The translations under genes were made by a program, and so were the position numbers. Under the pieces are notes generated by a model. The model was not told the origin of the DNA. It did not search any database and saw nothing but the letters and a program-made list of their open reading frames with translations. Below are positions 43,766 through 56,763 of a DNA stretch of 64,000 nucleotides, piece after piece; positions within the stretch are counted from its first letter, which is position 1, and each line of letters starts with the position of its first letter. The stretch covers positions 1 to 64,000 of the forward strand of contig NZ_FMYM01000003.1 of NCBI RefSeq assembly GCF_900096965.1. Direction: 5' to 3'. Source of the stretch: Shouchella lonarensis (GTDB lineage Bacteria; Bacillota; Bacilli; Bacillales; Bacillaceae_D).

Positions 43766-44695
43766 ATGGCACCATCAGGGATTTTAGTTTTACATAAACC
43801 AACTGGAATGACGTCACATGATTGCGTGTACCGTATCCGCAAATTGTTTCAAACAAAAAAAGTCGGGCATACGGGTACACTTGATCCGGAAGTGGACGGC
43901 GTACTCCCAATTTGTTTAGGAAAAGCGACGAAGGTTGTACCTTATATGATCGACTTTTCGAAGACGTACCGAGGACAAGTGACGCTCGGGTTGGCGACAA
44001 CGACAGAAGATCGGACAGGAGACGTGATTGAGCGGAAAGAAGTGACATCACCGATTTCACGCGCACAATTGACCGATGTACTGAGCCAGTTTTTAGGGGA
44101 ACAAACGCAAATCCCACCTTATTACTCGGCCGTAAAAGTAAACGGGAAAAAGTTGTATGAATATGCGCGCGCTGGACTAGAAGTAGAACGTCCCGTCCGA
44201 CAAGTAATAATTCACCAACTAGCATTGCAAGAGATGGCTGCGTCCATTCATGAAGGTACCTACTCATTCTCTTTTGAAGTGACATGCAGCAAAGGTACTT
44301 ACGTCCGGACACTCGCGGTTGATATCGGGACAGCATTAGGTTATCCTGCTCATATGTCACAACTGACACGGACATCATCTGGCCCATTTCAGGCGCATGA
44401 GGCAATCACTTTTTCGCAGCTAGAAGAAGCGACGCTCGATGAACGCGTTGCGATGTTACGTCCGTTTGATTTAGCATTGCAAGCATTTCCGCGCGTGCAA
44501 GCGAGTGTGTTATTGGAACAAAAAATCCGCAACGGGGCTGTCTTGCAGCAAGATGCATCTTTTGGCAGCGGAAAATTTTTATTTTATAATCAACAAGGGA
44601 CATGCTTGGCGTTGTATACACCACATCCAACAAAAATAGGTCTCGTCAAGCCAGAGAGGTTGTTTTGCCAGGGAGAAGAGGAGGAAACACAATGA
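43766..44695 (+). CDS. truB: tRNA pseudouridine-55 synthase TruB
   Basis: A 309-residue synthase for psi55 in the T-loop of tRNA. KPTGMTSHDCVYRIRKLF, the catalytic Asp in GHTGTLDPEVDGVLP, and YRGQVTLGLATTTEDRTGD are family motifs; SCSKGTYVRTLAVDIG appears as TCSKGTYVRTLAVDIG. A C-terminal PUA-like domain follows. AAAGGAG precedes the ATG. It overlaps ribF by ATGA. Confidence 0.97.
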   Translation: MAPSGILVLHKPTGMTSHDCVYRIRKLFQTKKVGHTGTLDPEVDGVLPICLGKATKVVPYMIDFSKTYRGQVTLGLATTTEDRTGDVIERKEVTSPISRAQLTDVLSQFLGEQTQIPPYYSAVKVNGKKLYEYARAGLEVERPVRQVIIHQLALQEMAASIHEGTYSFSFEVTCSKGTYVRTLAVDIGTALGYPAHMSQLTRTSSGPFQAHEAITFSQLEEATLDERVAMLRPFDLALQAFPRVQASVLLEQKIRNGAVLQQDASFGSGKFLFYNQQGTCLALYTPHPTKIGLVKPERLFCQGEEEETQ

Positions 44696-45657
44696 AGCTC
44701 GTTTATTTAGATGTACATACAGCTACGCAAAAAGCTGATTTTCCTGCGTGTGTGCTTGCGCTCGGTTATTTTGATGGCATTCATCGCGGGCATCGCACCG
44801 TCATTGAAACAGCAATGAACGAAGCGCAGCAACGCGACGTACAAACAGCAGTCATGACGTTTTATCCGCATCCAAAAGAAGTGCTCGGTCGTCCCGAAAG
44901 CCCAATGCGTTATTTAACTCCATTAGAAGCCAAAGTAACGCAGTTCGAACGTTTAGGGGTCGATGTTGTCTACGCTGTTCATTTTACAAGAGCACTCTCG
45001 CAATTATCATGCCAGCAATTTGTTGACCAATTTATTGTTGAACTAAATGCTTCTCATGTGGTTGCTGGTTTTGATTTTACGTATGGTGCCAAGGGGCAGG
45101 GAACGATGCAACATATGCCAGCGTATGCCCAAGGGAGGTTTACACAAACGACCGTTGAAAAGGTAAGTGACGTTGGAGAAAAAATCTCGTCGACCCGTAT
45201 TCGAGAAGCGCTTGACCAAGGAGACGTTGCAACAGCAGCGACATTACTCGGTACACCCTATGAAGTAGCTGGTACTGTCATTCATGGCGATGCACGTGGG
45301 CGACAAATTGGCTTTCCAACGGCAAATGTTTCACTTAAACAGCGTTATCACTTACCTAAAAACGGTGTCTATGTCGTCCAACTTGATGTCAAAGGTGCTA
45401 CTCATCAAGGGATGGCAAACATTGGCGTGCGCCCGACGTTTAAAGCGGATGAGGCAGAACCTACACTTGAGGTGCACTTATTTGATTTTACAAGCGATAT
45501 TTACGACGAACAGGTGACCGTTCGTTTTTATGAACGCATTCGATCTGAACGTGTGTTTAACGGCGTCGATGAACTAAAAGCACAACTGGCGCAAGATGAA
45601 GTAGAAGCTAGAGCTTATTTTAAGTCTCGTAGTGACAATATGAAAAATACTTTTTGA
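44692..45657 (+). CDS. ribF: Bifunctional riboflavin kinase/FMN adenylyltransferase
   Basis: A 321-residue enzyme making FMN and FAD. The N-terminal nucleotidyltransferase half has LALGYFDGIHRGHRTVIE, GFDFTYGAKGQGT and ISSTRIREAL. The C-terminal flavokinase half has GDARGRQIGFPTANV and GVRPTFKADEAEPTLEVHLF. The start overlaps the truB stop (ATGA) and gives the normal N-terminus; a longer frame would begin inside truB. The stop codon lies within the -35 box of the next promoter. Confidence 0.97.
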   Translation: MKLVYLDVHTATQKADFPACVLALGYFDGIHRGHRTVIETAMNEAQQRDVQTAVMTFYPHPKEVLGRPESPMRYLTPLEAKVTQFERLGVDVVYAVHFTRALSQLSCQQFVDQFIVELNASHVVAGFDFTYGAKGQGTMQHMPAYAQGRFTQTTVEKVSDVGEKISSTRIREALDQGDVATAATLLGTPYEVAGTVIHGDARGRQIGFPTANVSLKQRYHLPKNGVYVVQLDVKGATHQGMANIGVRPTFKADEAEPTLEVHLFDFTSDIYDEQVTVRFYERIRSERVFNGVDELKAQLAQDEVEARAYFKSRSDNMKNTF

Positions 45658-45683
45658 CACATAATGCTGGTTGTGTGTATACT
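45654..45683 (+). promoter_or_regulatory. Near-consensus sigma-A promoter at the end of ribF
   Basis: TTGACA (45654) and TATACT (45678) with an 18-base spacer. It fires into a gene-free region and best explains a short RNA on the plus strand. Confidence 0.7.
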
Positions 45684-45689
45684 AAAGGT

Positions 45690-45826
45690 AAGAATGACTT
45701 ACAATGTAAAAAAGACCACTGTTCGTATACCAGTGGTCAGTAATGGCATCACGTCCCCGTGAAGGGGTAGGCGCTGCACGGCGTATTTAACCCGCTAGAG
45801 CTGTGAACTCGAAGGCGGGTTTATTT
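45690..45826 (+). ncRNA. Putative antitoxin-like small RNA, convergent with a small peptide gene
   Basis: About 135 bases from the promoter above to a hairpin with a T-rich end. It has a stable 5' hairpin (GACCACTG/CCAGTGGTC, about 45715-45737), a second hairpin CCCCgtgaaGGGG, and a terminator AACCCGC/GCGGGTT. No open frame with a ribosome site is seen in it. The 3' end is complementary to the 3' end of the minus-strand peptide mRNA, which is the arrangement of type I antitoxins such as RNAII of Fst or RatA. This is inferred from layout only. Confidence 0.5.
45789..45826. terminator. Shared terminator of the convergent RNA pair
   Basis: Stem AACCCGC (45789) with GCGGGTT (45815), followed on the plus strand by TTTATTT. 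The TAA stop codon of the minus-strand peptide frame overlaps its outer edge. The minus-strand tail is less T-rich. Confidence 0.75.
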
Positions 45827-45913
45827 CTCCTTATTACGGACAAGCGTCATGACAGCGGTTACAAATAAGCCCAATGATCCAACGACCAAGAACTAAGCTT
45901 GTAGTTCTGTCAT
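45821..45913 (-). pseudogene. Holin-like type I toxin peptide, interrupted by TAG
   Basis: A 30-codon frame on the minus strand. Translation gives MTELQA, then TAG, then FLVVGSLGLFVTAVMTLV and the basic tail RNKEK before TAA. A short polar start, one hydrophobic span with Gly-x-Phe-x-x-Ala and a Lys-rich end are the pattern of the small holin-like/BsrG/TxpA toxins of Bacilli. The ribosome site AAGGGGGTGAG is strong and lies in a hairpin (CCCTTT/AAAGGG, 45918-45939), as expected for a type I toxin with blocked translation. TAG at codon 7 could come from TTG by one change, which would restore the Leu that I expect at this place. Either the toxin is dead or the base is a sequencing error. Confidence 0.5.
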
Positions 45914-45993
45914 ATGCCTCACCCCCTTTCAAAAGGGAGCGTCCTACCGCCTTCAAAGTTACGTAGATGCTATTACGTATCATGATAACGCAC

Positions 45994-46021
45994 TGTGTAG
46001 AATTTGTACATTGTTTGTCAA
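45994..46021 (-). promoter_or_regulatory. Possible promoter of the toxin-like gene
   Basis: On the minus strand TTGACA follows a run of T and is 16 bases from TACACA. Consensus -35, weak -10. The mRNA would have a 5' leader of about 75 bases. Confidence 0.45.
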
Positions 46022-46113
46022 AAAAAAACAGATTTTGTTGCCCGTCAGTTTTAACACGCAAAGGTGGGTTTATTTGTGGTTCAAAGAGTCTGCAACATCC
46101 TTCTCAAAAACCC

Positions 46114-46142
46114 TTGCATTCCCGATCAAATAACGGTACAAT
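46114..46142 (+). promoter_or_regulatory. Sigma-A promoter of rpsO
   Basis: TTGCAT (46114) and TACAAT (46137) with a 17-base spacer. The leader of about 100 bases contains a CACGC/GCGTG stem near 46189-46212, which could be an S15 autoregulation site as known in other Bacilli. That last point is inference. Confidence 0.6.
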
Positions 46143-46246
46143 AATCTTTGTGCATACCTTTCATGTGGTGCATATCCCATTCTAGGCAACACGCTTCACC
46201 AACGTTTGCGTGGAATGCGGAGTAAAAGAAAAAGGAGGTGGCTCTC

Positions 46247-46516
46247 ATGGCTTTGACACAAGAGCGTAAAAATGAACTGATTGCTGAATTTAAAACGCAT
46301 GATACAGATACGGGTTCACCAGAAGTTCAAGTTGCTATTTTGACAGAACAAATTAATACGTTGAATGAACACTTGCGCACGCACAAAAAAGATCACCATT
46401 CTCGTCGTGGTTTGTTGAAAATGGTTGGTCAACGTCGTAATTTGCTTACGTATTTGCGTAATAAGGATGTTACACGTTATCGTAACCTCGTTGACAAACT
46501 TGGTTTGCGTCGATAG
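46247..46516 (+). CDS. rpsO: Ribosomal protein uS15
   Basis: An 89-residue 30S protein. [61 protein letters not shown] and the terminal Lys-Leu-Gly-Leu-Arg-Arg are complete. ATG 46247 is chosen because AAAGGAGG ends 8 bases upstream; the in-frame GTG overlaps that site. Followed by a strong terminator and then pnp, the usual order. Confidence 0.98.
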   Translation: MALTQERKNELIAEFKTHDTDTGSPEVQVAILTEQINTLNEHLRTHKKDHHSRRGLLKMVGQRRNLLTYLRNKDVTRYRNLVDKLGLRR

Positions 46517-46522
46517 TTCTAC

Positions 46523-46556
46523 GAAAAAAAAGCGGGGGATGCTCCCGCTTTTTTCT
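46523..46556 (+). terminator. Terminator after rpsO
   Basis: AAAAAGCGGGgGA/TCCCGCTTTTTT hairpin, A-run before and T-run after. Confidence 0.92.
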
Positions 46557-46650
46557 TCATCAAGAAAAAGAATCTTTTAAACTGGCGTTGAATCGGTCAT
46601 AATAGAAATGAAGAAGTATTTTTGAGATGTACGAGAGGAGTCCGCATTTT

Positions 46651-48762
46651 ATGGAACATGAACGACGTGAATTTACGATAGAATGGGCTGGACGTACGTT
46701 ACGCGTAGAGACGGGTCAACTTGCCAAGCAGGCAAATGGGGCTGTGCTTGTGCGCTACGGTGACACAGCTGTCCTATCAACCGCAACGGCTTCTAAGGAG
46801 CCAAAAGATTTGCCTTTCTTTCCATTAACGGTGAATTATGAAGAACGCTTGTATGCAGCAGGAAAGATTCCAGGAGGCTTTATTAAACGAGAAGGACGTC
46901 CAAGTGATCGTGCCATTTTAACGAGTCGATTGATTGACCGCCCGATTCGACCACTATTTCCTGACGGCTTCCGTAATGAAGTACAAGTCATTAGCATTGT
47001 CATGAGTTCTGATCAAGAGGCGTCATCAGAAATGGCAGCAATGCTTGGGTCATCGCTTGCTTTATCTATTTCCGACATTCCTTTTTCCGGTCCGATTGCT
47101 GGGGCAACCGTTGGCCGTGTAAATGGTGAATTTATCATTAACCCAACCCCAGCACAACTAGCAGAAAGCGACATTGACCTTGTTGTGGCAGGGACAAAAG
47201 AGGCGATTAACATGGTTGAAGCAGGTGCAAAAGAAGTACCTGAGGAAACAATGTTAGAAGCGATGATGCTCGGTCATGAAGAAATTAAGCGTTTGATTGC
47301 ATTCCAGGAAAAAATTATTGCTGAGTGTGGCAAAGCAAAGCGTGAAGTTGTACTAAAGACATTCGATGCGGATCTTGAAACGCGGTTACGAGACACAGCA
47401 GAGACAAGCATTAAAGAAGCGGTACGTGTCGTTGAGAAGCATGCACGTCAAGACGCAATTGATGCAGTAATGAATGCGCAAGTTTCATTATATGAAGATG
47501 ATGAAACAGTGAACGTGAATGAAGTGAAGGGCATTTTACAAATGTTTGTGAAAGAAGAAGTCCGGCGTTTAATTACCGTTGAAAAGGTGCGCCCTGATGG
47601 TCGCCAAATTGATGAAATTCGTCCATTATCTTCACAAATTGATTTATTACCACGTGCACATGGATCTGGCTTGTTTACGCGTGGACAAACCCAAGCGTTA
47701 AGTGTATGTACACTTGGTGCCCTCGGTGATGTACAAGTGCTAGACGGTCTTGGCATAGAAGAGTCGAAGCGCTTTATGCATCATTACAATTTCCCGCAGT
47801 TTAGTGTTGGCGAAACGGGACCGATTCGTGGCCCGGGACGACGTGAGATTGGTCATGGTGCCCTTGGTGAGCGAGCGCTTGAGCAAGTATTGCCAGATGA
47901 AAAATCATTTCCGTATACGATTCGACTCGTATCAGAAGTATTAGAATCGAACGGTTCGACCTCTCAAGCGAGTATTTGTGCAAGTACACTAGCGATGATG
48001 CATGCAGGTGTACCAATTAAAGCACCAGTTGCAGGGATTGCGATGGGACTTGTTAAGCAAGGAGAACATTTAAGCGTCCTGACCGATATTCAAGGAATGG
48101 AAGACGCACTTGGAGACATGGACTTTAAAGTTGCAGGAACAGCAAATGGTATCACTGCCTTGCAGATGGACATTAAAATTTCAGGGATTAACCGTGAAGT
48201 TCTTGAACAAGCGTTGGCACAAGCCAAAGCGGGTCGAATGAAAATTTTAGAAAACATGTTGACCGCTATTGAGATGCCTCGAACAGAGTTGTCTGTTTAC
48301 GCACCGAAAATTCTGATCTTGAACATTCATCCCGACAAAATTCGTGATGTCATTGGTCCAAGTGGTAAGGTGATCAATAAAATCATTGAAGAAACTGGCG
48401 TGAAAATTGATATTGAGCAAGACGGAACAGTTTATATTGCGTCGCTTGATCAGTCAATGAATGAACGGGCAAAAGCAATTATTGAGGATCTTGTTCGTGA
48501 AGTAGAAGTCGGTCAAACGTATCTTGGCAAAGTGAAGCGGATCGAAAAGTTCGGTGCTTTTGTGGAGATTTTCAAAGGAAAAGATGGTTTGCTACACATT
48601 TCTCAAATTGCTGAGGAACGGATTCAAAAAGTAGAAGACGTCTTGAAAATAGGCGATGACATTGAAGTACGCGTCACCGAGATTGACCAACAAGGTCGAG
48701 TCAACTTATCACGCAAAGTGTTGCTTAAGGAACAAAAGGAACGAGAACAACAAAGCAAATAA
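46651..48762 (+). CDS. pnp: Polynucleotide phosphorylase
   Basis: A 703-residue 3'-5' phosphorolytic exoribonuclease of the RNA degradosome, also used in competence. Two RNase PH domains are present: the first with [20 protein letters not shown], the second with [32 protein letters not shown] and [20 protein letters not shown]-type active-site segments. The KH domain is [20 protein letters not shown], and the S1 domain is [21 protein letters not shown] 46651 follows GAGAGGAG; the upstream frame is open but lacks a better site. Confidence 0.98.
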   Translation: MEHERREFTIEWAGRTLRVETGQLAKQANGAVLVRYGDTAVLSTATASKEPKDLPFFPLTVNYEERLYAAGKIPGGFIKREGRPSDRAILTSRLIDRPIRPLFPDGFRNEVQVISIVMSSDQEASSEMAAMLGSSLALSISDIPFSGPIAGATVGRVNGEFIINPTPAQLAESDIDLVVAGTKEAINMVEAGAKEVPEETMLEAMMLGHEEIKRLIAFQEKIIAECGKAKREVVLKTFDADLETRLRDTAETSIKEAVRVVEKHARQDAIDAVMNAQVSLYEDDETVNVNEVKGILQMFVKEEVRRLITVEKVRPDGRQIDEIRPLSSQIDLLPRAHGSGLFTRGQTQALSVCTLGALGDVQVLDGLGIEESKRFMHHYNFPQFSVGETGPIRGPGRREIGHGALGERALEQVLPDEKSFPYTIRLVSEVLESNGSTSQASICASTLAMMHAGVPIKAPVAGIAMGLVKQGEHLSVLTDIQGMEDALGDMDFKVAGTANGITALQMDIKISGINREVLEQALAQAKAGRMKILENMLTAIEMPRTELSVYAPKILILNIHPDKIRDVIGPSGKVINKIIEETGVKIDIEQDGTVYIASLDQSMNERAKAIIEDLVREVEVGQTYLGKVKRIEKFGAFVEIFKGKDGLLHISQIAEERIQKVEDVLKIGDDIEVRVTEIDQQGRVNLSRKVLLKEQKEREQQSK

Positions 48763-48766
48763 CGTA

Positions 48767-48797
48767 CAAAGACTGGGGATGCCTAGTCTTTTTTTGT
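48767..48797 (+). terminator. Terminator after pnp
   Basis: AAAGACT/AGTCTTT stem with a loop of about 11 bases and a run of seven T. Confidence 0.85.
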
Positions 48798-48887
48798 TTA
48801 CATTATACATAGATTATGCATAACGAAGAATTCTGCATTGGTTAATCTGTACATAGTGCGTGATGAAGTCGTGTTAGTTGAATTTAT

Positions 48888-48916
48888 GTCTAGTTTGTCC
48901 TTTGCCTGCATACAAT
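48888..48916 (+). promoter_or_regulatory. Possible sigma-E promoter of ylxY
   Basis: CATACAAT (48909) fits the sigma-E -10 consensus; the -35 region GTCTAGT is only a partial match with 14-base spacing. ylxY is a sporulation-phase gene in B. subtilis as I recall, which fits. Confidence 0.35.
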
Positions 48917-48947
48917 GCGATAAGCATTAGATAGTGGAGGGACGAAG

Positions 48948-49931
48948 ATGAAAAAAGTGTGGATACACATTGGGCTTTGTGCACTGGTTGTCGTGTTGGC
49001 ATACGGAGCGGTTGCGAATCCTCTTTCTATGCAGTATATTGAAACGCTTTCTACTCGCACAATGAAGGATGAGTTACGGTTACAAATTGAAGAACATGCA
49101 AAAAAAGTAAATATTCCACCTCAAGATGCACGCGTCGACAAAGTGTGGAAGGCGTTGCCCGGTTACAATGGGTTGGAGGTTGACGTCAATCAATCATATG
49201 ATAAGATGAAGGAGCTTGGTCATTTCAGTCAGTCACAGCTTGTGTTTAAGGAGACCTTTCCAGCGGTACATTTACACGATTTACCACCAGCGCCGACGTA
49301 CCGTGGTGTGCAAGAGAAACCAATGGTTAGTCTATTGATTAATGTGTCATGGGGGGATGAGTATATTCCCGATATGTTAAAGACACTTCAAAAATATGAT
49401 ACAAAGGCAACATTTTTTTTAGATGGTTCTTGGGTGAAAAAAACACCCCATTTGGCACAAATGATTCAAGAAGAAGGTCATGAAATTGGTAGTCATGCGT
49501 ATTCTCATCCACACATGAATCGGCTCTCAGCAGCCAAAATTGATGAAGAGCTGGAAAAAACGACAGAAGTGCTTCAGTCGGTACTGAATGTCACGCCGAA
49601 ATGGTTTGCACCACCGAGTGGAGAATTTAATGAACGCGTCATTGAACGTGTGGCAGCACATAATATGCATACCATTATGTGGTCAGTCGATACAATTGAT
49701 TGGAAGAAACCAGATCCGAATGTGATGGTCGAGCGTGTTGTGAACCAGATCGAGGCGGGGTCGATGTTACTCATGCATCCAACGGAAGCGACTTCAAAAG
49801 GGTTGGCGCGTATCATCGAAGGCATTCAAAAAAAGAATTTACAAATTGGGACGGTTACGGAATTGATGGATGAAAAAAGAATTGCACATAAAGTGATGAC
49901 GGACAACAATGGGGGTACAAACCGTGATTAA
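48948..49931 (+). CDS. ylxY: Polysaccharide deacetylase-like protein YlxY
   Basis: A 327-residue protein with an N-terminal membrane anchor or signal (IGLCALVVVLAYGAVA) and a NodB fold. The His pair of the metal site is in GSHAYSHPHMNRLS, followed by WFAPPSGEFNERVI and TIMWSVDTIDWKKPDP. Motif 1, normally TFDDG, reads LLINVSWGDEY, so the catalytic and metal-binding Asp pair is not conserved; deacetylase activity is doubtful. LLMHPTEATSKGL near the C-terminus keeps the last His. Probably a cortex or germ-cell-wall related protein made in sporulation. It overlaps mlpA by 8 bases. Confidence 0.9.
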   Translation: MKKVWIHIGLCALVVVLAYGAVANPLSMQYIETLSTRTMKDELRLQIEEHAKKVNIPPQDARVDKVWKALPGYNGLEVDVNQSYDKMKELGHFSQSQLVFKETFPAVHLHDLPPAPTYRGVQEKPMVSLLINVSWGDEYIPDMLKTLQKYDTKATFFLDGSWVKKTPHLAQMIQEEGHEIGSHAYSHPHMNRLSAAKIDEELEKTTEVLQSVLNVTPKWFAPPSGEFNERVIERVAAHNMHTIMWSVDTIDWKKPDPNVMVERVVNQIEAGSMLLMHPTEATSKGLARIIEGIQKKNLQIGTVTELMDEKRIAHKVMTDNNGGTNRD

Positions 49932-51165
49932 GAAGGTAACGTTACGAAACGGTGTTCGAATGATGTCTGAAATGAACAAGACGGTACGCTCAGTCTCGAT
50001 CGGTATATGGGTGAAAACAGGTTCAAGAAACGAAGCGCGTACACAAAATGGCATTTCACACTTTATCGAACACATGTTATTTAAAGGAACAAAACATCGC
50101 ACAGCACAACAGATTGCCGAAGCGTTTGATCGCATCGGCGGTCAAGTAAATGCATTTACAGCAAAAGAGTATACTTGTTACCATGCGAAAGTACTAGATG
50201 AACATGCGCGAATTGCACTTGACGTTCTCCAAGACATGTTTTTTCACTCTACATTTGAAGAGAGAGAAATAGAAAAAGAAAAGCAAGTTGTATTTGAAGA
50301 AATTAAAATGGTTGAAGATACACCAGACGATCAAGTTCATGATTTACTCAGTGAAGCGAGTTTTGGACGAAGCACACTCGCGTATCCTATTTTGGGGCAA
50401 AAGGAAGTACTTGCGGATTTGTGTGCTGAAGATTTGCATGACTATATGGCACGTTTTTACACAGGTGATCGTGTCGTTGTTTCTGTTGCAGGGCGCTTTG
50501 ACGAGGCATTGCTCGCGGAAATGGAAGAGATTTTTTCACAAGTACCACGTGGACAAGGGTCCTTTCACGTACCCGAAGCATTATTCACGCCAACAATGAA
50601 ATATCGGCAAAAGGAAACAGAGCAGGCTCATCTTTGTCTCGCCTATCCTGGATTACCAATTGGTGCAGACCACACGTTTGCACTTGTATTGTTAAACAAT
50701 GCGCTAGGTGGAAGCATGAGTAGTCGGTTATTCCAAGCAATTCGTGAAGAGCAGGGACTATGTTATTCCGTCTTTTCCTATCATGCCGCATATGAAGAAA
50801 CGGGTCTGTTAAATATTTATGCAGCAACGCAGCATCAGCAATTGCAACAATTAGCAGAAGAAATGAACCAAGTAATCAAACATATACAGCGCGATGGCAT
50901 TACAAAAAATGAACTAGACAACGGGAAAGAACAATTAAAAGGTAGTATCATGCTTGGACTAGAGAGTATGAACAGCCGAATGAACCGGAATGGCAAGAAT
51001 GAACTACTGCGTCAAAGGAGTCGCTCACTAGATGAATTAATTGCAGATATTCAAACAGTAACCCTTGAAGAAGTAAATGCACTTGCAGAGGCGATTTTTA
51101 TAGAGAAACCAGCGGTATCTTTAATTTCTGCAAGTGAGGATGTGCCAGAGACGTTGTATACGTGA
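49924..51165 (+). CDS. mlpA: M16-family zinc protease MlpA (YmxG)
   Basis: A 413-residue processing-peptidase-like enzyme. The inverted zinc motif HFIEH is in GISHFIEHMLFKGTKHRTA; the distal Glu is in EKEKQVVFEEIKMVEDTPDD. LGGSMSSRLFQAIREEQGLCYSV is the R/Y motif of the second domain. The GTG at 49924 (giving MIKKVTLRNGVRM) is preferred; GGGGGT lies 7 bases upstream inside ylxY. In B. subtilis ymxH follows, but here two minus-strand collagen genes do. Confidence 0.95.
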   Translation: MIKKVTLRNGVRMMSEMNKTVRSVSIGIWVKTGSRNEARTQNGISHFIEHMLFKGTKHRTAQQIAEAFDRIGGQVNAFTAKEYTCYHAKVLDEHARIALDVLQDMFFHSTFEEREIEKEKQVVFEEIKMVEDTPDDQVHDLLSEASFGRSTLAYPILGQKEVLADLCAEDLHDYMARFYTGDRVVVSVAGRFDEALLAEMEEIFSQVPRGQGSFHVPEALFTPTMKYRQKETEQAHLCLAYPGLPIGADHTFALVLLNNALGGSMSSRLFQAIREEQGLCYSVFSYHAAYEETGLLNIYAATQHQQLQQLAEEMNQVIKHIQRDGITKNELDNGKEQLKGSIMLGLESMNSRMNRNGKNELLRQRSRSLDELIADIQTVTLEEVNALAEAIFIEKPAVSLISASEDVPETLYT

Positions 51166-51203
51166 GACCGAGGTTAGAAACAAGAGGACTGAGTACAGAT
51201 AGA

Positions 51204-51243
51204 AAGAATTGGCACACATCATGGCGATGTGTGCCAATTCTTA
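51204..51243. terminator. Bidirectional terminator between mlpA and the first collagen gene
   Basis: A long perfect stem AGAATTGGCACACATC/GATGTGTGCCAATTCT with a 4-base loop, between convergent genes. Tails are short, with TTAT on the plus strand and TTTCT on the minus strand. Confidence 0.82.
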
Positions 51244-51253
51244 TGGCTTGCAG

Positions 51254-53761
<2,508 letters not shown>

Positions 53762-54000
53762 GTCTTTCACCTCGCTTTTTTATTGAATCACTTATCATAC
53801 AACACATTTAAAGACAAGCGATGAATAATATTAATGTATGTTTTTCTTATTTTTTTGGTGAGTGGTTGTGCCCAAATAAAAATGTCTTCTTAATGTTTTT
53901 ATTCTAGATTGGAAAAGTCTTAATGACATTAAGCGGTATCTTTCATTTTCCCTCTAGTAATGATCGAGCGGTTGTATACGTAGTTGGGGAGCAGGATATG
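53762..54000. other. Spacer between the two collagen genes
   Basis: About 240 bases with the sigma-K/GerE-like promoter of paralogue 1, its 70-base leader and AT-rich sequence. No further gene is seen in it. Confidence 0.6.
53832..53877 (-). promoter_or_regulatory. Sigma-K-like promoter with GerE-like box, paralogue 1
   Basis: On the minus strand CACC is followed by 16 bases and CATACATTA, a full match to the sigma-K pattern AC-N16-CATANNNTA. Upstream, ATTTGGGC (53870-53877) matches the GerE core RWWTRGGY. The start codon is about 70 bases downstream. Confidence 0.6.
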
Positions 54001-54046
54001 ATAAAAAAGAGTTAATCCGCATCATCGCACACGATGCGGATTAACT
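54001..54046 (-). terminator. Terminator after collagen paralogue 2
   Basis: On the minus strand AGTTAATCCGCATC pairs with GATGCGGATTAACT and is followed by CTTTTTTAT. Confidence 0.9.
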
Positions 54047-54067
54047 GTGTTTACACGTAGTTTCATG

Positions 54068-56551
<2,484 letters not shown>

Positions 56552-56605
56552 TTTCTTTCCCTCCATTAAAATAAATTAGATGACTGAATAAGTGACGGCT
56601 ACTCT

Positions 56606-56650
56606 ATTTGTATGTGCTTTTTTTCTTTTGGTGAGCCATTGTGCCCATCT
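56606..56650 (-). promoter_or_regulatory. Sigma-K-like promoter with GerE-like box, paralogue 2
   Basis: CTCACC, a 15-base A-rich spacer and CATACAAAT on the minus strand, preceded by AGATGGGCACAA. The words GGGCACAA, CTCACC and CATACA are shared in order with paralogue 1. The -10 has one mismatch and the spacer is one base short of the ideal. Confidence 0.5.
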
Positions 56651-56694
56651 TGTCGTAGAAGGGCAATCCTTCCTTGTTCGCCGGGTCCCTTTGC

Positions 56695-56721
56695 ACATAT
56701 GCCCATACATTGCATAAGATA
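56695..56721 (+). promoter_or_regulatory. Sigma-K-like promoter of dpaA
   Basis: AC at 56695, a 16-base spacer and CATAAGATA at 56713. This is a full match to the sigma-K pattern, and spoVFA (dpaA) is a known sigma-K gene in B. subtilis. Confidence 0.65.
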
Positions 56722-56763
56722 AAGTGTTTAAGAAATGTTTTAAAGAAAGGCAGGAGGTGTGCC

